Origin: a candidate division FCPU426 bacterium
GTDB taxonomy: Bacteria > Oederibacteriota > Muellerivitia > Muellerivitales > Muellerivitaceae
Assembly (NCBI GenBank): GCA_023249615.1
Contig: JAHFCG010000016.1
Span: 1-33,435, forward strand
DNA: 33,435 nucleotides
Direction: 5' to 3'
Part shown: piece by piece, positions 22,373 to 31,245 of the stretch
Numbering within the stretch: the stretch's first letter is position 1
How the letters are laid out: every line of letters starts with the position of its first letter
Position numbers and translations under genes: made by a program
Notes under the pieces: generated by a model
Database searches by the model: none
Seen by the model: the letters and a program-made list of their open reading frames with translations, nothing else
What the model was told of the DNA's origin: nothing

Positions 22373-23693
22373 CTCGGCGAAGTCCCTTGGGGGACCCTGG
22401 ATCATCCCGGCGGTGCTTCAAATTTTCGCGGCCCTGATGATCAAGGGAGTCCTTCCCCGGCGCGGGATCATGCTGACCCTCCAGGCGGGTTTGTTGGTTT
22501 TGCTCATGGCGGATGTTCTTACCTCCCAGGCTTCCACCACGGCGGCACGGTGGATGCCCCTGACAGCCCTGATGTGGCTGGCCACTTTTTTGGTGGCGCC
22601 CGTGACGCTTTATGAAAGCCGCCGGGTGTTTTTACTGGCGTTCGGTCAAACCGCCGTCCTGGCTTTTTTTTACAGTCAAAACGCCGTAATCGCCTGCCTG
22701 GCCTGGGGCGCTTCCCTGTTGCCCCTGGTCGCGAAATCAAACAACCCCGAGGGCGCCCCGGCCGAACGGGTGGCCGAATTGTATTTGGGCTTCTCCACCG
22801 TGGCCCTTGCCGCGGGATTTTTCCTGCTTCAAAACCATTCCTCAGAGTCGGGCCTCACCGCTGCGTTGGTTTGTCTGGCTGTGGCGGTCATCACCCGGCA
22901 GGGCGTCCTGCCTTTTCATAGTTGGATGCCCGAAATTTTCCGGGTGGGGCGGTTCGCCCCCGTGCTGGCGGTTTGCGCGCCCCAGGCCGGGGCCTTCCTT
23001 TTCGCGGAACGATTGGCCCCTCTGGCTCCTCCTTGGCTTTTGAAATGGATCCTGGGCCTTTGCCTAGCGGGAGCGTTCCTGGCTTCTCTGCTCAGCTTGA
23101 CCCAGCAAAACGCGAGGCGGTCTTTCGGTTGGTTTTTCGCCAGCCAGTCCTCCCTGGTTCTCGCGGCCCTGGCCACGGGCGGTTCGGAGGCCGTTGCCTT
23201 CTGGTTCGCTTCCGGGTTGGGGCTGGTGGGATTTGGGTTGTGTTTGTGGATGGCGGAATTAAGGCGGGGTTCCCTGGACCTTCGGGGCTTTCATGGGGGC
23301 TGGGATCAAACGCCCCTTTTGGCGGCGTCCTTCCTGATTTTCGGCCTGGCCTGCGTGGGATTTCCGGGAACCTTCGGCTTCGCGGCGGAGGAAACCCTTT
23401 TCGAGGCCATCGGGCAGGTTCACGCCCTCACTTCCCTGGCCTTCGTGGGGATTGCCGCGTTGAACGCCGTCAATGTCCTTCGCATGTACTTTCACTTGTT
23501 TTGCGGGGCCAAGGTGCGCCTGCCGGGAATGGGTCTAAGGCTCAGGGAAAAATTGGCCCTGCTGCTGCTGGCAGGAGTTTTGCTATTGGGCGGGTTCCGC
23601 CCGCAATGGCTGGTGGAGTCTTCCTTGTCGGGCTTTCACCTACCGAGCCACACGGAAAAAACATTGGGAATGGTGGAAAAGATTCTTAAATAG
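22365..23693 (+). CDS. Second NuoL/M-like membrane subunit of the Dab operon, channel residues missing
   Basis: A 442-residue polytopic protein with about 12 hydrophobic segments and a recognisable NuoL/M core: ITRQGVLPFHSWMPEIFR at 176-193, LTQQNARRSFGWFFASQSS and a late GFPGTFGFAAEETLF. Unlike its neighbour it lacks the glutamate of helix 5 (the equivalent region reads LAWGASLLP, Gly115) and the lysine before the PFHSW motif (Arg178-Gln179). It would therefore be a degenerate or structural antiporter-like subunit, perhaps supplying the late helices its short partner lacks. It overlaps dabB by eight bases and converges on the HD-GYP gene with five bases between stops. Confidence 0.8.
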   Translation: MINSAKSLGGPWIIPAVLQIFAALMIKGVLPRRGIMLTLQAGLLVLLMADVLTSQASTTAARWMPLTALMWLATFLVAPVTLYESRRVFLLAFGQTAVLAFFYSQNAVIACLAWGASLLPLVAKSNNPEGAPAERVAELYLGFSTVALAAGFFLLQNHSSESGLTAALVCLAVAVITRQGVLPFHSWMPEIFRVGRFAPVLAVCAPQAGAFLFAERLAPLAPPWLLKWILGLCLAGAFLASLLSLTQQNARRSFGWFFASQSSLVLAALATGGSEAVAFWFASGLGLVGFGLCLWMAELRRGSLDLRGFHGGWDQTPLLAASFLIFGLACVGFPGTFGFAAEETLFEAIGQVHALTSLAFVGIAALNAVNVLRMYFHLFCGAKVRLPGMGLRLREKLALLLLAGVLLLGGFRPQWLVESSLSGFHLPSHTEKTLGMVEKILK

Positions 23694-23698
23694 GGAAT

Positions 23699-24904
23699 TT
23701 AGTTGCTGAACTGGGCTTTTACGGCGAGGAACTTCTCGATGTTGTCGTTGAAGGCCTGAACCACCTTGGCGTCAAAGTGGCGGCCGGACCCTTCCTTGAT
23801 GATCTTCATGGACTCTTCGAGCGAGAAAGCGGGCTTGTAGCAACGCTTGCTGGTGAGGGCGTCAAACACGTCGGCCAAGGCCACGACACGGCCCGACAGA
23901 GGAATATTTTCGCCCTTCAATCCCCGTGGATACCCGGAGCCGTCCCATTTTTCATGGTGGGTTATGGCGATTACTTCAGAGACTCTTAAGAGTTCGGCTT
24001 TCGCGTTTTCCAGAATCTTCGCTCCGAATACCGTGTGGTTTTGCATTTCCTTGAATTCCGCCGGCGTCAATTTGCCGGGCTTCATGAGAATGGAATCAGG
24101 CACGCCCAGCTTTCCAATGTCGTGCATGGGGGAAGCGTACCGGATGCTTTCAACCTCCGCGGGAGACAGGCCCAACCCCTCCGCCAAAATGGCCGAGTAG
24201 CGGCTCATGCGGTGAATATGCGCGGCGGTATCGTCATCCTTGTATTCCGCGGCAACGGACAGGCGGAAAATAGTATCGAGGTAGGCTTCCTTTAATTCCT
24301 GGGTGAGCATGGCGTTCTTGATGGTGATGGCGGCCTGGCTGGCCAGGGAAAGAACGAGGCTTTCAAAGTGCTTGTCGAAGGGCACAATGTTTTTGCCCTT
24401 GTGGGCGTTGAGGAGCTGAATGACTCCCACGACGTTACCTGAGGCGTCCTTCATGGGCACCACGAGCTGGCTTTTGGTGCGGTAGTTGTTTTTCTCGTCA
24501 AAGGAACGGTTGAACTTGTATTCACGGCTCGGGGGAATCTTGTAGGAATCGGGAATATTCAGGACCTTGCCGGTCGTTCCCACGTAGCCGGAAATGGAAC
24601 TCTTATCGAGGGAGACATAAAAACCCGTAAAGGTGGAAGGCACTATTTCCAGCTGTTTTTTCTGCGCCTTGAGTTCTGCTTTTTTGCGGGCGTCCAGAAC
24701 ATCGTTCTGGCTGACGGAGAAACGGAGCTGGTTTCCCTCGCGGACATAAAGGCTTCCGGCTTCCGCGCTCGTGAACTGGCGGCTTTCACGGAGGATGAGG
24801 GTCAAGAGCTGGTTGAGGTCCTGTTCTTTGGAGAGGGCAATTCCAATGCGGTTTAAGGACATCAACTGCTCTTGAAGTCCCCTGGCGTTCATCTTTTGGG
24901 CCAT
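23699..24904 (-). CDS. GAF + HD-GYP domain phosphodiesterase
   Basis: A 401-residue signalling enzyme that should hydrolyse cyclic di-GMP. A GAF sensor domain occupies about 30-197. The HD-GYP domain follows at about 205-395 with AAHIHRMSRYS (His229, His231), HDIGK at 261-265, a KPGKLTPAEFKEMQNH stretch, HHEKWDGSGYP at 316-326 containing the GYP signature, and ALADVFDALTSKRCYK. All metal-site motifs are present, so it looks active. There is no membrane segment, so it senses a cytosolic ligand. AGAGGC lies nine bases before the ATG. It converges on the Dab operon. Confidence 0.93.
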   Translation of the reverse strand: MAQKMNARGLQEQLMSLNRIGIALSKEQDLNQLLTLILRESRQFTSAEAGSLYVREGNQLRFSVSQNDVLDARKKAELKAQKKQLEIVPSTFTGFYVSLDKSSISGYVGTTGKVLNIPDSYKIPPSREYKFNRSFDEKNNYRTKSQLVVPMKDASGNVVGVIQLLNAHKGKNIVPFDKHFESLVLSLASQAAITIKNAMLTQELKEAYLDTIFRLSVAAEYKDDDTAAHIHRMSRYSAILAEGLGLSPAEVESIRYASPMHDIGKLGVPDSILMKPGKLTPAEFKEMQNHTVFGAKILENAKAELLRVSEVIAITHHEKWDGSGYPRGLKGENIPLSGRVVALADVFDALTSKRCYKPAFSLEESMKIIKEGSGRHFDAKVVQAFNDNIEKFLAVKAQFSN

Positions 24905-25007
24905 GAAAATTTGCCTCTAAATTTGAGAATGGATAGGGAGGTAAAATAACGCCGGAGCCCTTATTTTACAAGGGTTCCGGGTCCGGGCTCCCCATTTAAA
25001 GGCCCTC

Positions 25008-25418
25008 TTACAATTTTTTGCGGAGAAGGGCCGGGATCGGGGTCGGCTTGAGCCGGTTATTCACGAACACCATGACTTGTTTGGCGTCGGCGACCAGGCG
25101 TTTTTTTCCCTTCAGGCGGAACTCATAGGCGAGGGTGATGGAAGTGTTCCCCACCTTCTCGACCCAGCCGGTTCCCAGCAGGATATCCTCGAAGCGTCCG
25201 GGGGAGCGGTAGTTGATTTCCACCCGGGCCATGACCGTCCAAAGTTTGGCGTTGCGGACCTGTTTAAAGGTCATCCCCAGTTTTTTGGACAGGGCGTAAC
25301 GCACCCTTTCCACGAACCGAATGAATTCGGTGTTGTTGACGATGCCGACGTAGTCGGTCTCAAACGACATGATGGGAAGCTCGATGGTTACCGATCGGGA
25401 ACGGTTAGAAAGGTTCAT
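25008..25418 (-). CDS. Hotdog acyl-CoA thioesterase (YbgC/FadM-like)
   Basis: A 136-residue single-hotdog thioesterase that hydrolyses acyl-CoA. The catalytic motif is ETDYVGIVNNTEFIRFVER, with Asp22 as nucleophile or base and the family Asn-Asn; the central helix LSKKLGMTFKQV and beta strands MARVEINYRSPGRFEDILLGTGWVEKVG follow. I start at ATG 25418 because the family begins about there; an in-frame TTG at 25466 adds 16 residues. Neither has a clear ribosome site. Substrate chain length cannot be read from the sequence. Confidence 0.85.
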   Translation of the reverse strand: MNLSNRSRSVTIELPIMSFETDYVGIVNNTEFIRFVERVRYALSKKLGMTFKQVRNAKLWTVMARVEINYRSPGRFEDILLGTGWVEKVGNTSITLAYEFRLKGKKRLVADAKQVMVFVNNRLKPTPIPALLRKKL

Positions 25419-25506
25419 GGTTTGGTAAGTATAAATGTTTATCGGGAATAAATGAAAAAATCTCAATTTATTTTATTAAGGCAACAAAATGGATCGCGGG
25501 GCTTTT

Positions 25507-27345
25507 TTATTTTCGTTTAATCAAAAAAGTGGCTTGTCCACCGGACACCCTGTAATCCTGGCCGATTTTAAAGGCCTGGACATGCTCAAAATAAACCTTC
25601 GTTTTGACTTTTTGATTCTCAAACTCAACCGACAGCTCCTCCTGCGGAATGTTCATATGAAAAACCTCGCTGTAGTCATGCGCCCTGAGGACCTGCTCGA
25701 TCTTGCTCAGGGGAATATCAACAATGTATTCCCCGTTGTATTGCACCATCAACAACTTGTTTTGTCCCGAAAGGCTGACGAGGTACTTGTCCCTGTTTTC
25801 CTTGGTCAAGGCGGGGCAGGTCGCGGTGACATAAATACGCTGGAGTTGGTCGTAACCCGCCAGGTTAAACACCTGGGCGGCTTTGGCGGAAAACCCGGTT
25901 GGCTGGCTGGTGGCCACCATGGTGTCGCATTGCTGGACGCCGATCAACTGCAGGAGTCTTTGCGAGTCTTCCCAACCGGTGTTGGAATAGCCGTTGGGGG
26001 TCTCCTGTTTCCCAAAAGTGGAAAGGTCCTGGGTGAACCAACTCTGAAGCCGGCTGAGGCCAAAATTGGTCGCGATAACGGACAATTCCGTTTCCAGTTC
26101 ATTGTACTTTTTTTGGTCCAAGGGATTTTGGGGTTTGACGACCTTGCCGTTTTGGAGCATCCCGTTCTCGGCAAGTTTTTTTCCCAAGCTTACCTGGGAA
26201 TGCCGAAAGGATAGTTCCCTCACGCTTAAAGGTCCGCCCCAGGAAACGGCCATGAGCGCCAGCAACAAAAAGGCGGGCCAGGCCAATCCGGCCTTGGGTT
26301 TGAAAAAGGAATAAATGAACACAAACGCGAACCAAACCAGGGCGTAAAGGAAATAAAAACTTGTCAAGCTTCCGTAATTGGCGCCCTTTACCAGGATGAA
26401 ACCCGCGAAAAGAAGGATGGGGATCGAAACCCCAGAAAAAATCTTTTGATATTGTGTGATCCAGGAAGAGTCCTGTTTCAACCTCACGGGAATCATGAGG
26501 AGGAAAGACCCGTAAACCAAAAGACAGGTGGTCAGGATGCCGTAGAGAAATTCATCAGATGTCAGGGCGAGTGAGGCGAGGCCGTCGGCCGCCAGCAAAA
26601 AATCGAAAAAATAGCCGGTCAAAACCATAAACATGACGCCATAGAAAACATAGGATCCAACCGCCAGGCCTTCTTCTTCCGGTTCCTCTCCCCCTTGGAT
26701 CGCCTTGCGGAGGGAACCCGTCAGGTACCAGGGATAAATAAGGGTTAGAAACATGCTGTTGCCTAGGAGATTGCCGTAGGAATCGTCCTGGAAGAAATAG
26801 GAAAAATAGGGCCAGGGAATATGTCCCAAAATTTTTTGCAGGAAAAAACTGACGGCCAGCGTGAGGAGAACGGCGCCCGACAGGCCGAAAAGCAGGGTGG
26901 AGAGGTAATTCCATTGCCGCCGGGGGGAATCCGTCATTCCCAAAAGGGGAAGGCAAAGGGAGGCCCCGACAAGAAGAAGGTAAAGATGCAAAAAAGTCGA
27001 GGTAGTATCCAGGTTTTCATGGCTGTAAAAATAGCTGAAGCAAAGATAGAGAAAAACAAACCCGAGGACATACAACAGCGCGGGCGTCTTGATCCATTTC
27101 AGGATTTTCTTTTCAAGAAACAGATGCAAAAAGGCGAAAAGCGGGATACCCAGCTGAAAACAGCGGATCATGCTGGTGGAACCCGGCACGGCAATATCCA
27201 CCCTTTGCGCCAAAAATATGTGGGCCAAAGTACCCAGGGAAAGGGAAAAGGCACTGACGAAACTGAAGAAAAAAACAAGTGGATAATTTTTGATGTAGGT
27301 GAGGATGTCGATCTCGGGAAAAAGCCAGGCGCTCTTGGTTTTCAT
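25507..27345 (-). CDS. DUF4153-type polytopic membrane protein
   Basis: A 612-residue protein with about eleven hydrophobic segments over the first two thirds (to about 385) and a soluble C-terminal part of about 220 residues. The layout and motifs such as IDILTYIKNYPLVFFFSFVS near the start and YPWYLTGSL in the middle resemble DUF4153 proteins, whose function is unknown. The soluble part has SWFTQDLSTFG, a GYSNTGW patch and long beta-strand-like runs. ATG 27345 has a strong AAGGAG five bases upstream; an ATG-less extension of eight codons (from 27369) is not needed. It stands alone between divergent and convergent neighbours. Confidence 0.72.
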   Translation of the reverse strand: MKTKSAWLFPEIDILTYIKNYPLVFFFSFVSAFSLSLGTLAHIFLAQRVDIAVPGSTSMIRCFQLGIPLFAFLHLFLEKKILKWIKTPALLYVLGFVFLYLCFSYFYSHENLDTTSTFLHLYLLLVGASLCLPLLGMTDSPRRQWNYLSTLLFGLSGAVLLTLAVSFFLQKILGHIPWPYFSYFFQDDSYGNLLGNSMFLTLIYPWYLTGSLRKAIQGGEEPEEEGLAVGSYVFYGVMFMVLTGYFFDFLLAADGLASLALTSDEFLYGILTTCLLVYGSFLLMIPVRLKQDSSWITQYQKIFSGVSIPILLFAGFILVKGANYGSLTSFYFLYALVWFAFVFIYSFFKPKAGLAWPAFLLLALMAVSWGGPLSVRELSFRHSQVSLGKKLAENGMLQNGKVVKPQNPLDQKKYNELETELSVIATNFGLSRLQSWFTQDLSTFGKQETPNGYSNTGWEDSQRLLQLIGVQQCDTMVATSQPTGFSAKAAQVFNLAGYDQLQRIYVTATCPALTKENRDKYLVSLSGQNKLLMVQYNGEYIVDIPLSKIEQVLRAHDYSEVFHMNIPQEELSVEFENQKVKTKVYFEHVQAFKIGQDYRVSGGQATFLIKRK

Positions 27346-27518
27346 AAGGTCTCCTTGATAGGGGTTCAAAAGCGATAAGAAGGTTTAGTTTACAATAAAT
27401 GTTTTATTAAGGGGCGCGTCGGCCGGAAAATAAACAAAAATTTAAGTGTTGTGGGGCAAAATCAGGTGCAAAATATCAGGGTCCGGGGAATTTCCATATC
27501 AAGACGGGGTTTATCCAT

Positions 27519-28082
27519 ATGACCAGCGATTCCTTTAAAAAACCCATTCCCCTCCCGTTCCTTCTTTTCTGGGGATTCCTGCAGGTTGCCTTTTGGATTT
27601 TTGAGAAAATCCACCCTTTCCATCCCGATGTTTACACCCCCTTGCATTTGTTTCTAAATGATATTCTTCCCACCGCCATTTCCTTTGGGATGGTTCTTTA
27701 CGGCTTTACCCTTCCTTCCTACCGCAAAACCTCGCAAGTTCTGCTTTTGATCTTTTCGGTTTGGGATATGACGGGGACGGTTTTGAATTATTTTGATTTG
27801 GTAGGTCTAAACACGGAACAGATCACGGCAATATTCAAAAGCTGGACCTTTACCCAAACCATCCTTAAGGGCAACATCCAAAACCTGGGAGCGGAGGTGT
27901 TGGCTTTCCTCATCGGCTGGTCCTTCCTGAAAAAGAAACCCTGGGGTTTTGAATATCCTGACGTAAACCCACTTCAGGATGTTTTCATGAAATTCACGGG
28001 GATACTTTGGATTCTTTATACCGTTTACCAAACCGGCTTTCACCTTCTGGTGTTGATGTATAAAGCGATGAGGATGGTGTAA
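27519..28082 (+). CDS. Polytopic membrane protein of unknown function
   Basis: A 187-residue protein with five hydrophobic segments, at about 13-29, 48-65, 72-90, 123-138 and 157-178. The loops hold EKIHPFHPDVYTPLHLFLND and a KKKPWGFEYPDVNPLQD stretch. No family is recognised. The gene is divergent from the DUF4153-type gene with a 173-base intergenic region that must hold both promoters; I see no strong ribosome site, only a weak GGGG. It ends 61 bases before the convergent 3' end of the helicase gene. Confidence 0.62.
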   Translation: MTSDSFKKPIPLPFLLFWGFLQVAFWIFEKIHPFHPDVYTPLHLFLNDILPTAISFGMVLYGFTLPSYRKTSQVLLLIFSVWDMTGTVLNYFDLVGLNTEQITAIFKSWTFTQTILKGNIQNLGAEVLAFLIGWSFLKKKPWGFEYPDVNPLQDVFMKFTGILWILYTVYQTGFHLLVLMYKAMRMV

Positions 28083-28143
28083 TTTTTTTGATGAAAACCC
28101 TGGAAACTAAGGGTTCAGGTGATAAATCGGCTTTTTCATTTTC

Positions 28144-31100
28144 TTACCATTGAACCGGGCATTTGAGGATTTCGCCCGATTGCTTGTGTTGGAAGAGAAC
28201 ATGCTTGTTGTCTTTCCCGAATTTCCAAAGGTCGTGAGTGAGCTTCACGTCCATCTTACAATACTCAATCACCTGATCATACTTCCCTTCCCTCCACCAT
28301 TGAACCGCCAGGAGTCCGTCCGCGCTTTTTTCCGCCCCGCCAAGGGTGTGCTGGGCCAGATGCGCCAGCGACAAGCGGTGGCCCAATTTCTTTTGCAAAT
28401 CGGCCATCAGGTCCAGCGTGGGCAAGGTGGCCAACTTAAAGGAGGTATAACCCTGTAGCACCCCATAATCAAACCGGAGGGAATTAAACCCAATGACCAT
28501 GGTGGAAGCCTTGAGATGGGAAACTAAATCCTGAACATTTTCTTCCACGTAGGTGTAGTACTTGTCCTGGTTGACGTCGTACACAATGGCGCAGGAGAGT
28601 TTCATTCCCGGTAGGTTGTTCCAGCCTCCCGGAATTTCGTTGGCGAGAAACTGGGTTTCAATGTCGAAGACCACAGGACCCGTTTTGGAGGGGGGAGGGG
28701 TTGTCGTTCGTGTAGGGGCAGGCCCCTGTGCCTGCCCTGGGTGCCCTCGGGGGGGCACCCCTACATTCTGTTCAAGAGCGGGCGGAGAAAGCGACAGTTG
28801 GTTAGGGTCGGGCGGTATTTTGCGGGCAAAAGATTCTGTTGGGGTTTGTACGGACGAGGCGTGCCTCGCCCCTACGGAAGGACGAAAATCATCGCGGCCT
28901 AAGATAAAACCCAGAATAAGCAAGGCCCCCTGCTTGTCCAGGGGATGGTTCCCGCTTCCGCATTTGGGCGACTGCACGCAGGAAGGGCAGCCCTCCTCAC
29001 ATTCGCAATCTCGGATCATTTCAAAGGTAGTGGTCAATAATTCCTCCATCGTCTCATAGGCCCTTTGCGTCAGCCCCACGCCGCCGGGGTACCCATCATA
29101 AATAAAGATAACCGGCTGGGGCACCTGGGGATGAGCCGGAGTTGAGATGCCGCCCAGGTCCCACCGGTCGCAAACCACATGCAGAGGCATCATGGCGATG
29201 GTGCCGTGTTCCGCCGCGTGGAGGCCGCCCATGAAGTGGATTTGCTGTTCGTTGGGGCGATCCTTGTGATCGCCCGGATTTTGGGCGAATGCGAGATTCG
29301 CCCGTACCAATTTTTGAAGATTATCAGGCAAAATCATCCAAAGCGCCCTTGTTTCAAAGGTCTGCGGTGGAAGCGTCAAGGGATAAGTGGAAACAAGCCC
29401 CCGGTCTATCAAACGGTGAACCTCATAATTAATGAAACGCTGGGTAATTTTAACTTTTCCCCATTTGATCGAGCTTTGAGATCTTTTGTCGCCTAAGGGG
29501 CGGCGGTTCAATTCCTCAAGAATTTCCGTTTCTTCCTCGTAATTCACCTGGGTGTAGTAATCAATGGGTTCTTCGGCCACAAGAATCTTGTGTTGTTCCC
29601 AGTGAAATTCCTTCACGACATACTGAATTCCCTGGTGAAGATAAACAGCCCCCGGATGGCAATCACGGAAAGCCCTCAATCCGTCAATGGTTCCAATCAG
29701 TTCCCCCGTGTCCTGGAGAATAATTTGGTAGCCTTCCCCCATGTCGCGGATGGAAACTCCCCTTTGTGGATTCTTATCTGTCACCAGCCATTTATTCCCG
29801 CCGGCTGATTCCAAAACCGCGCCTTCCTTGATCATTTCGGGCAAAAGGTCCTCCAGCACTTTTCCATAAAAGGGTTTGTCCTCGGCCAGGGTCAGGGGAA
29901 ACTCAGAAGCCGCGCAGCGCAAATGAGCCTTGGCGATATTCTCGTTCTCAAAACCCACCATGAGGGATTCGGGCTTCATGGTGAAAAACTTGGCGGGATG
30001 CTTCATCCAGTACTGGTCCATGGCATCCGCCATTCCGATGAGAAATACCACCGAGGGTGCTTCGCCCCTTCCAACCCGTCCCGACCTTTGCCAGGTGGAA
30101 ATCATGGTGCCGGGGTAGCCCACAAGAATACAGGCGTCCAGCCCGCCGACATCAATTCCCACTTCGAGCGCGGAAGTGGAAATAACCGCCTTGAGCTCAT
30201 CCCTGAACAGCTTGCTCTCGATCTCGCGCCGTTCCTCCGGCAGGTACCCTGCCCGGTAGCTTTTAATTTGCGCCGCCCACTCGGGCCGGGCCTGGGTCAC
30301 CCACATGCTGATGAGTTCCGTGATCTTTCGGGCCTTGGTAAAAACAATGGTCTTCATGCCGGACTTGAGGAGCTCCACCAAAAGCGTGACCGCCTCGGTA
30401 TAGGGGGAACCAGTATCCGGATTCCACAACACAAAGGTTTTCGCGTTTTGGGGCGCGCCTGTCTCCGAAATAATCTCAAAATTTAAACCCGTGAGCTGGG
30501 TCAGGAATTCCTCGGGGTTTCCCAGCGTCGCCGAACAGGTGACGAATTGCGGGTTGGAGCCGTAGTGGCGGCAGATTCGGCGGAGGCGCCGAAGAACATG
30601 AGCCACGTGCGAGCCGAAAATGCCGCGGTAGCTGTGAGCCTCATCCACCACGACATACTTTAAATTCTTGAAAAATTCCACCCAGCCGTCATGGTAAGCC
30701 AATATCCCCAGATGAAGCATGTCGGGGTTCGTGAGAAGAATGTTCGGCGGGTTCTTTTTTATCTTCGCCCTCACCCCCGTGGCCGTATCGCCGTCATAAA
30801 TTTCAGCGCTGAAGACCGGAAGTTTCGCGGCCTTGAGGCGTCCCATCCATTCCTGCAGGGTTTTCAATTGGTCCTGGGCCAGGGCCTTCATGGGGTAGAG
30901 GTACAAGGCACGGGCCTTCGGGTTTTCAATGACGGACTGCATCACGGGCAGATTAAAGCAAAGGGTCTTGCCGGAGGCCGTGGGAGTCGTCACCGCCACG
31001 TGGCTTCCCCGGTGAAGCGCCTCCACCGCGTGGGCCTGATGGACCCAGAGGGCGTCGTAGCCGAATTTTTCCAGAAGTTTGACAAGCTCAGGCGAAAGGG

Positions 31101-31242
31101 TTTTCGGCCAGGCGTGAAACCGGGCGGGTGTGGCGGCGATCATTTCCACGTGTTTGACGCGGTCCTTTAAATCCTCGCGGGATTTTAACTGCTGGAGAAT
31201 CTGCGCGAGGTTCCGCGCGGGCTGGAATAGTTTCGTGGCCAT
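28144..31242 (-). CDS. MrfA/YprA-like DEAD helicase fused to a DEDDy 3'-5' exonuclease
   Basis: A 1032-residue DNA repair-type protein. Residues 60-400 form two RecA lobes: TPTASGKT 86-93, DEAH 200-203, SAT 237-239 and QRSGRVGRG 385-393. A long middle part ends in the metal-binding CECEEGCPSC..C (Cys746, 748, 752, 755, 761), as in MrfA. After a low-complexity linker (about 785-855) an RNase-H-like exonuclease follows: VFDIET (Asp860, Glu862), GFNSLRFD (Asp925) and YCKMD (Tyr994, Asp998), a complete DEDDy set. In B. subtilis the helicase works with a separate exonuclease, MrfB; here the two are fused. The linker contains two translated REP palindromes. Ribosome site GGAGGAA sits in the toxin gene, three bases before; translation is probably coupled. 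Confidence 0.92.
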   Translation of the reverse strand: MATKLFQPARNLAQILQQLKSREDLKDRVKHVEMIAATPARFHAWPKTLSPELVKLLEKFGYDALWVHQAHAVEALHRGSHVAVTTPTASGKTLCFNLPVMQSVIENPKARALYLYPMKALAQDQLKTLQEWMGRLKAAKLPVFSAEIYDGDTATGVRAKIKKNPPNILLTNPDMLHLGILAYHDGWVEFFKNLKYVVVDEAHSYRGIFGSHVAHVLRRLRRICRHYGSNPQFVTCSATLGNPEEFLTQLTGLNFEIISETGAPQNAKTFVLWNPDTGSPYTEAVTLLVELLKSGMKTIVFTKARKITELISMWVTQARPEWAAQIKSYRAGYLPEERREIESKLFRDELKAVISTSALEVGIDVGGLDACILVGYPGTMISTWQRSGRVGRGEAPSVVFLIGMADAMDQYWMKHPAKFFTMKPESLMVGFENENIAKAHLRCAASEFPLTLAEDKPFYGKVLEDLLPEMIKEGAVLESAGGNKWLVTDKNPQRGVSIRDMGEGYQIILQDTGELIGTIDGLRAFRDCHPGAVYLHQGIQYVVKEFHWEQHKILVAEEPIDYYTQVNYEEETEILEELNRRPLGDKRSQSSIKWGKVKITQRFINYEVHRLIDRGLVSTYPLTLPPQTFETRALWMILPDNLQKLVRANLAFAQNPGDHKDRPNEQQIHFMGGLHAAEHGTIAMMPLHVVCDRWDLGGISTPAHPQVPQPVIFIYDGYPGGVGLTQRAYETMEELLTTTFEMIRDCECEEGCPSCVQSPKCGSGNHPLDKQGALLILGFILGRDDFRPSVGARHASSVQTPTESFARKIPPDPNQLSLSPPALEQNVGVPPRGHPGQAQGPAPTRTTTPPPSKTGPVVFDIETQFLANEIPGGWNNLPGMKLSCAIVYDVNQDKYYTYVEENVQDLVSHLKASTMVIGFNSLRFDYGVLQGYTSFKLATLPTLDLMADLQKKLGHRLSLAHLAQHTLGGAEKSADGLLAVQWWREGKYDQVIEYCKMDVKLTHDLWKFGKDNKHVLFQHKQSGEILKCPVQW
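28712..28764. repeat. REP-like composite (GTAGGGGC family), copy 4
   Basis: Starts GTAGGGGCAGG and ends GCACCCCTAC. It holds two hairpins, GGGCAGG/CCTGCCC and GGGTGCCC/GGGCACCC. On the minus strand it is read in frame as the linker peptide VGVPPRGHPGQAQGPAPT. Confidence 0.8.
28848..28875. repeat. REP-like palindrome (GTAGGGGC family), copy 5
   Basis: A 28-bp imperfect palindrome around GACGAGGCGTGCCTCG, lying in the same helicase linker. Translated in frame it gives VGARHASSV, nearly the same peptide as copy 1 in the COG3014 protein. Confidence 0.85.
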
Positions 31243-31245
31243 CGA

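Noticed and set aside
22922-23689. 255-codon frame overlapping the second NuoL/M-like gene
   Set aside because: The Gly/Arg-rich translation is typical of an alternative frame of a membrane protein gene; no ribosome site or family motif.
28785-28800. QLSLSP in the helicase-exonuclease linker as a clamp-binding motif
   Set aside because: It lacks the terminal aromatic residue and lies in a linker built partly from REP sequence, so chance is more likely.
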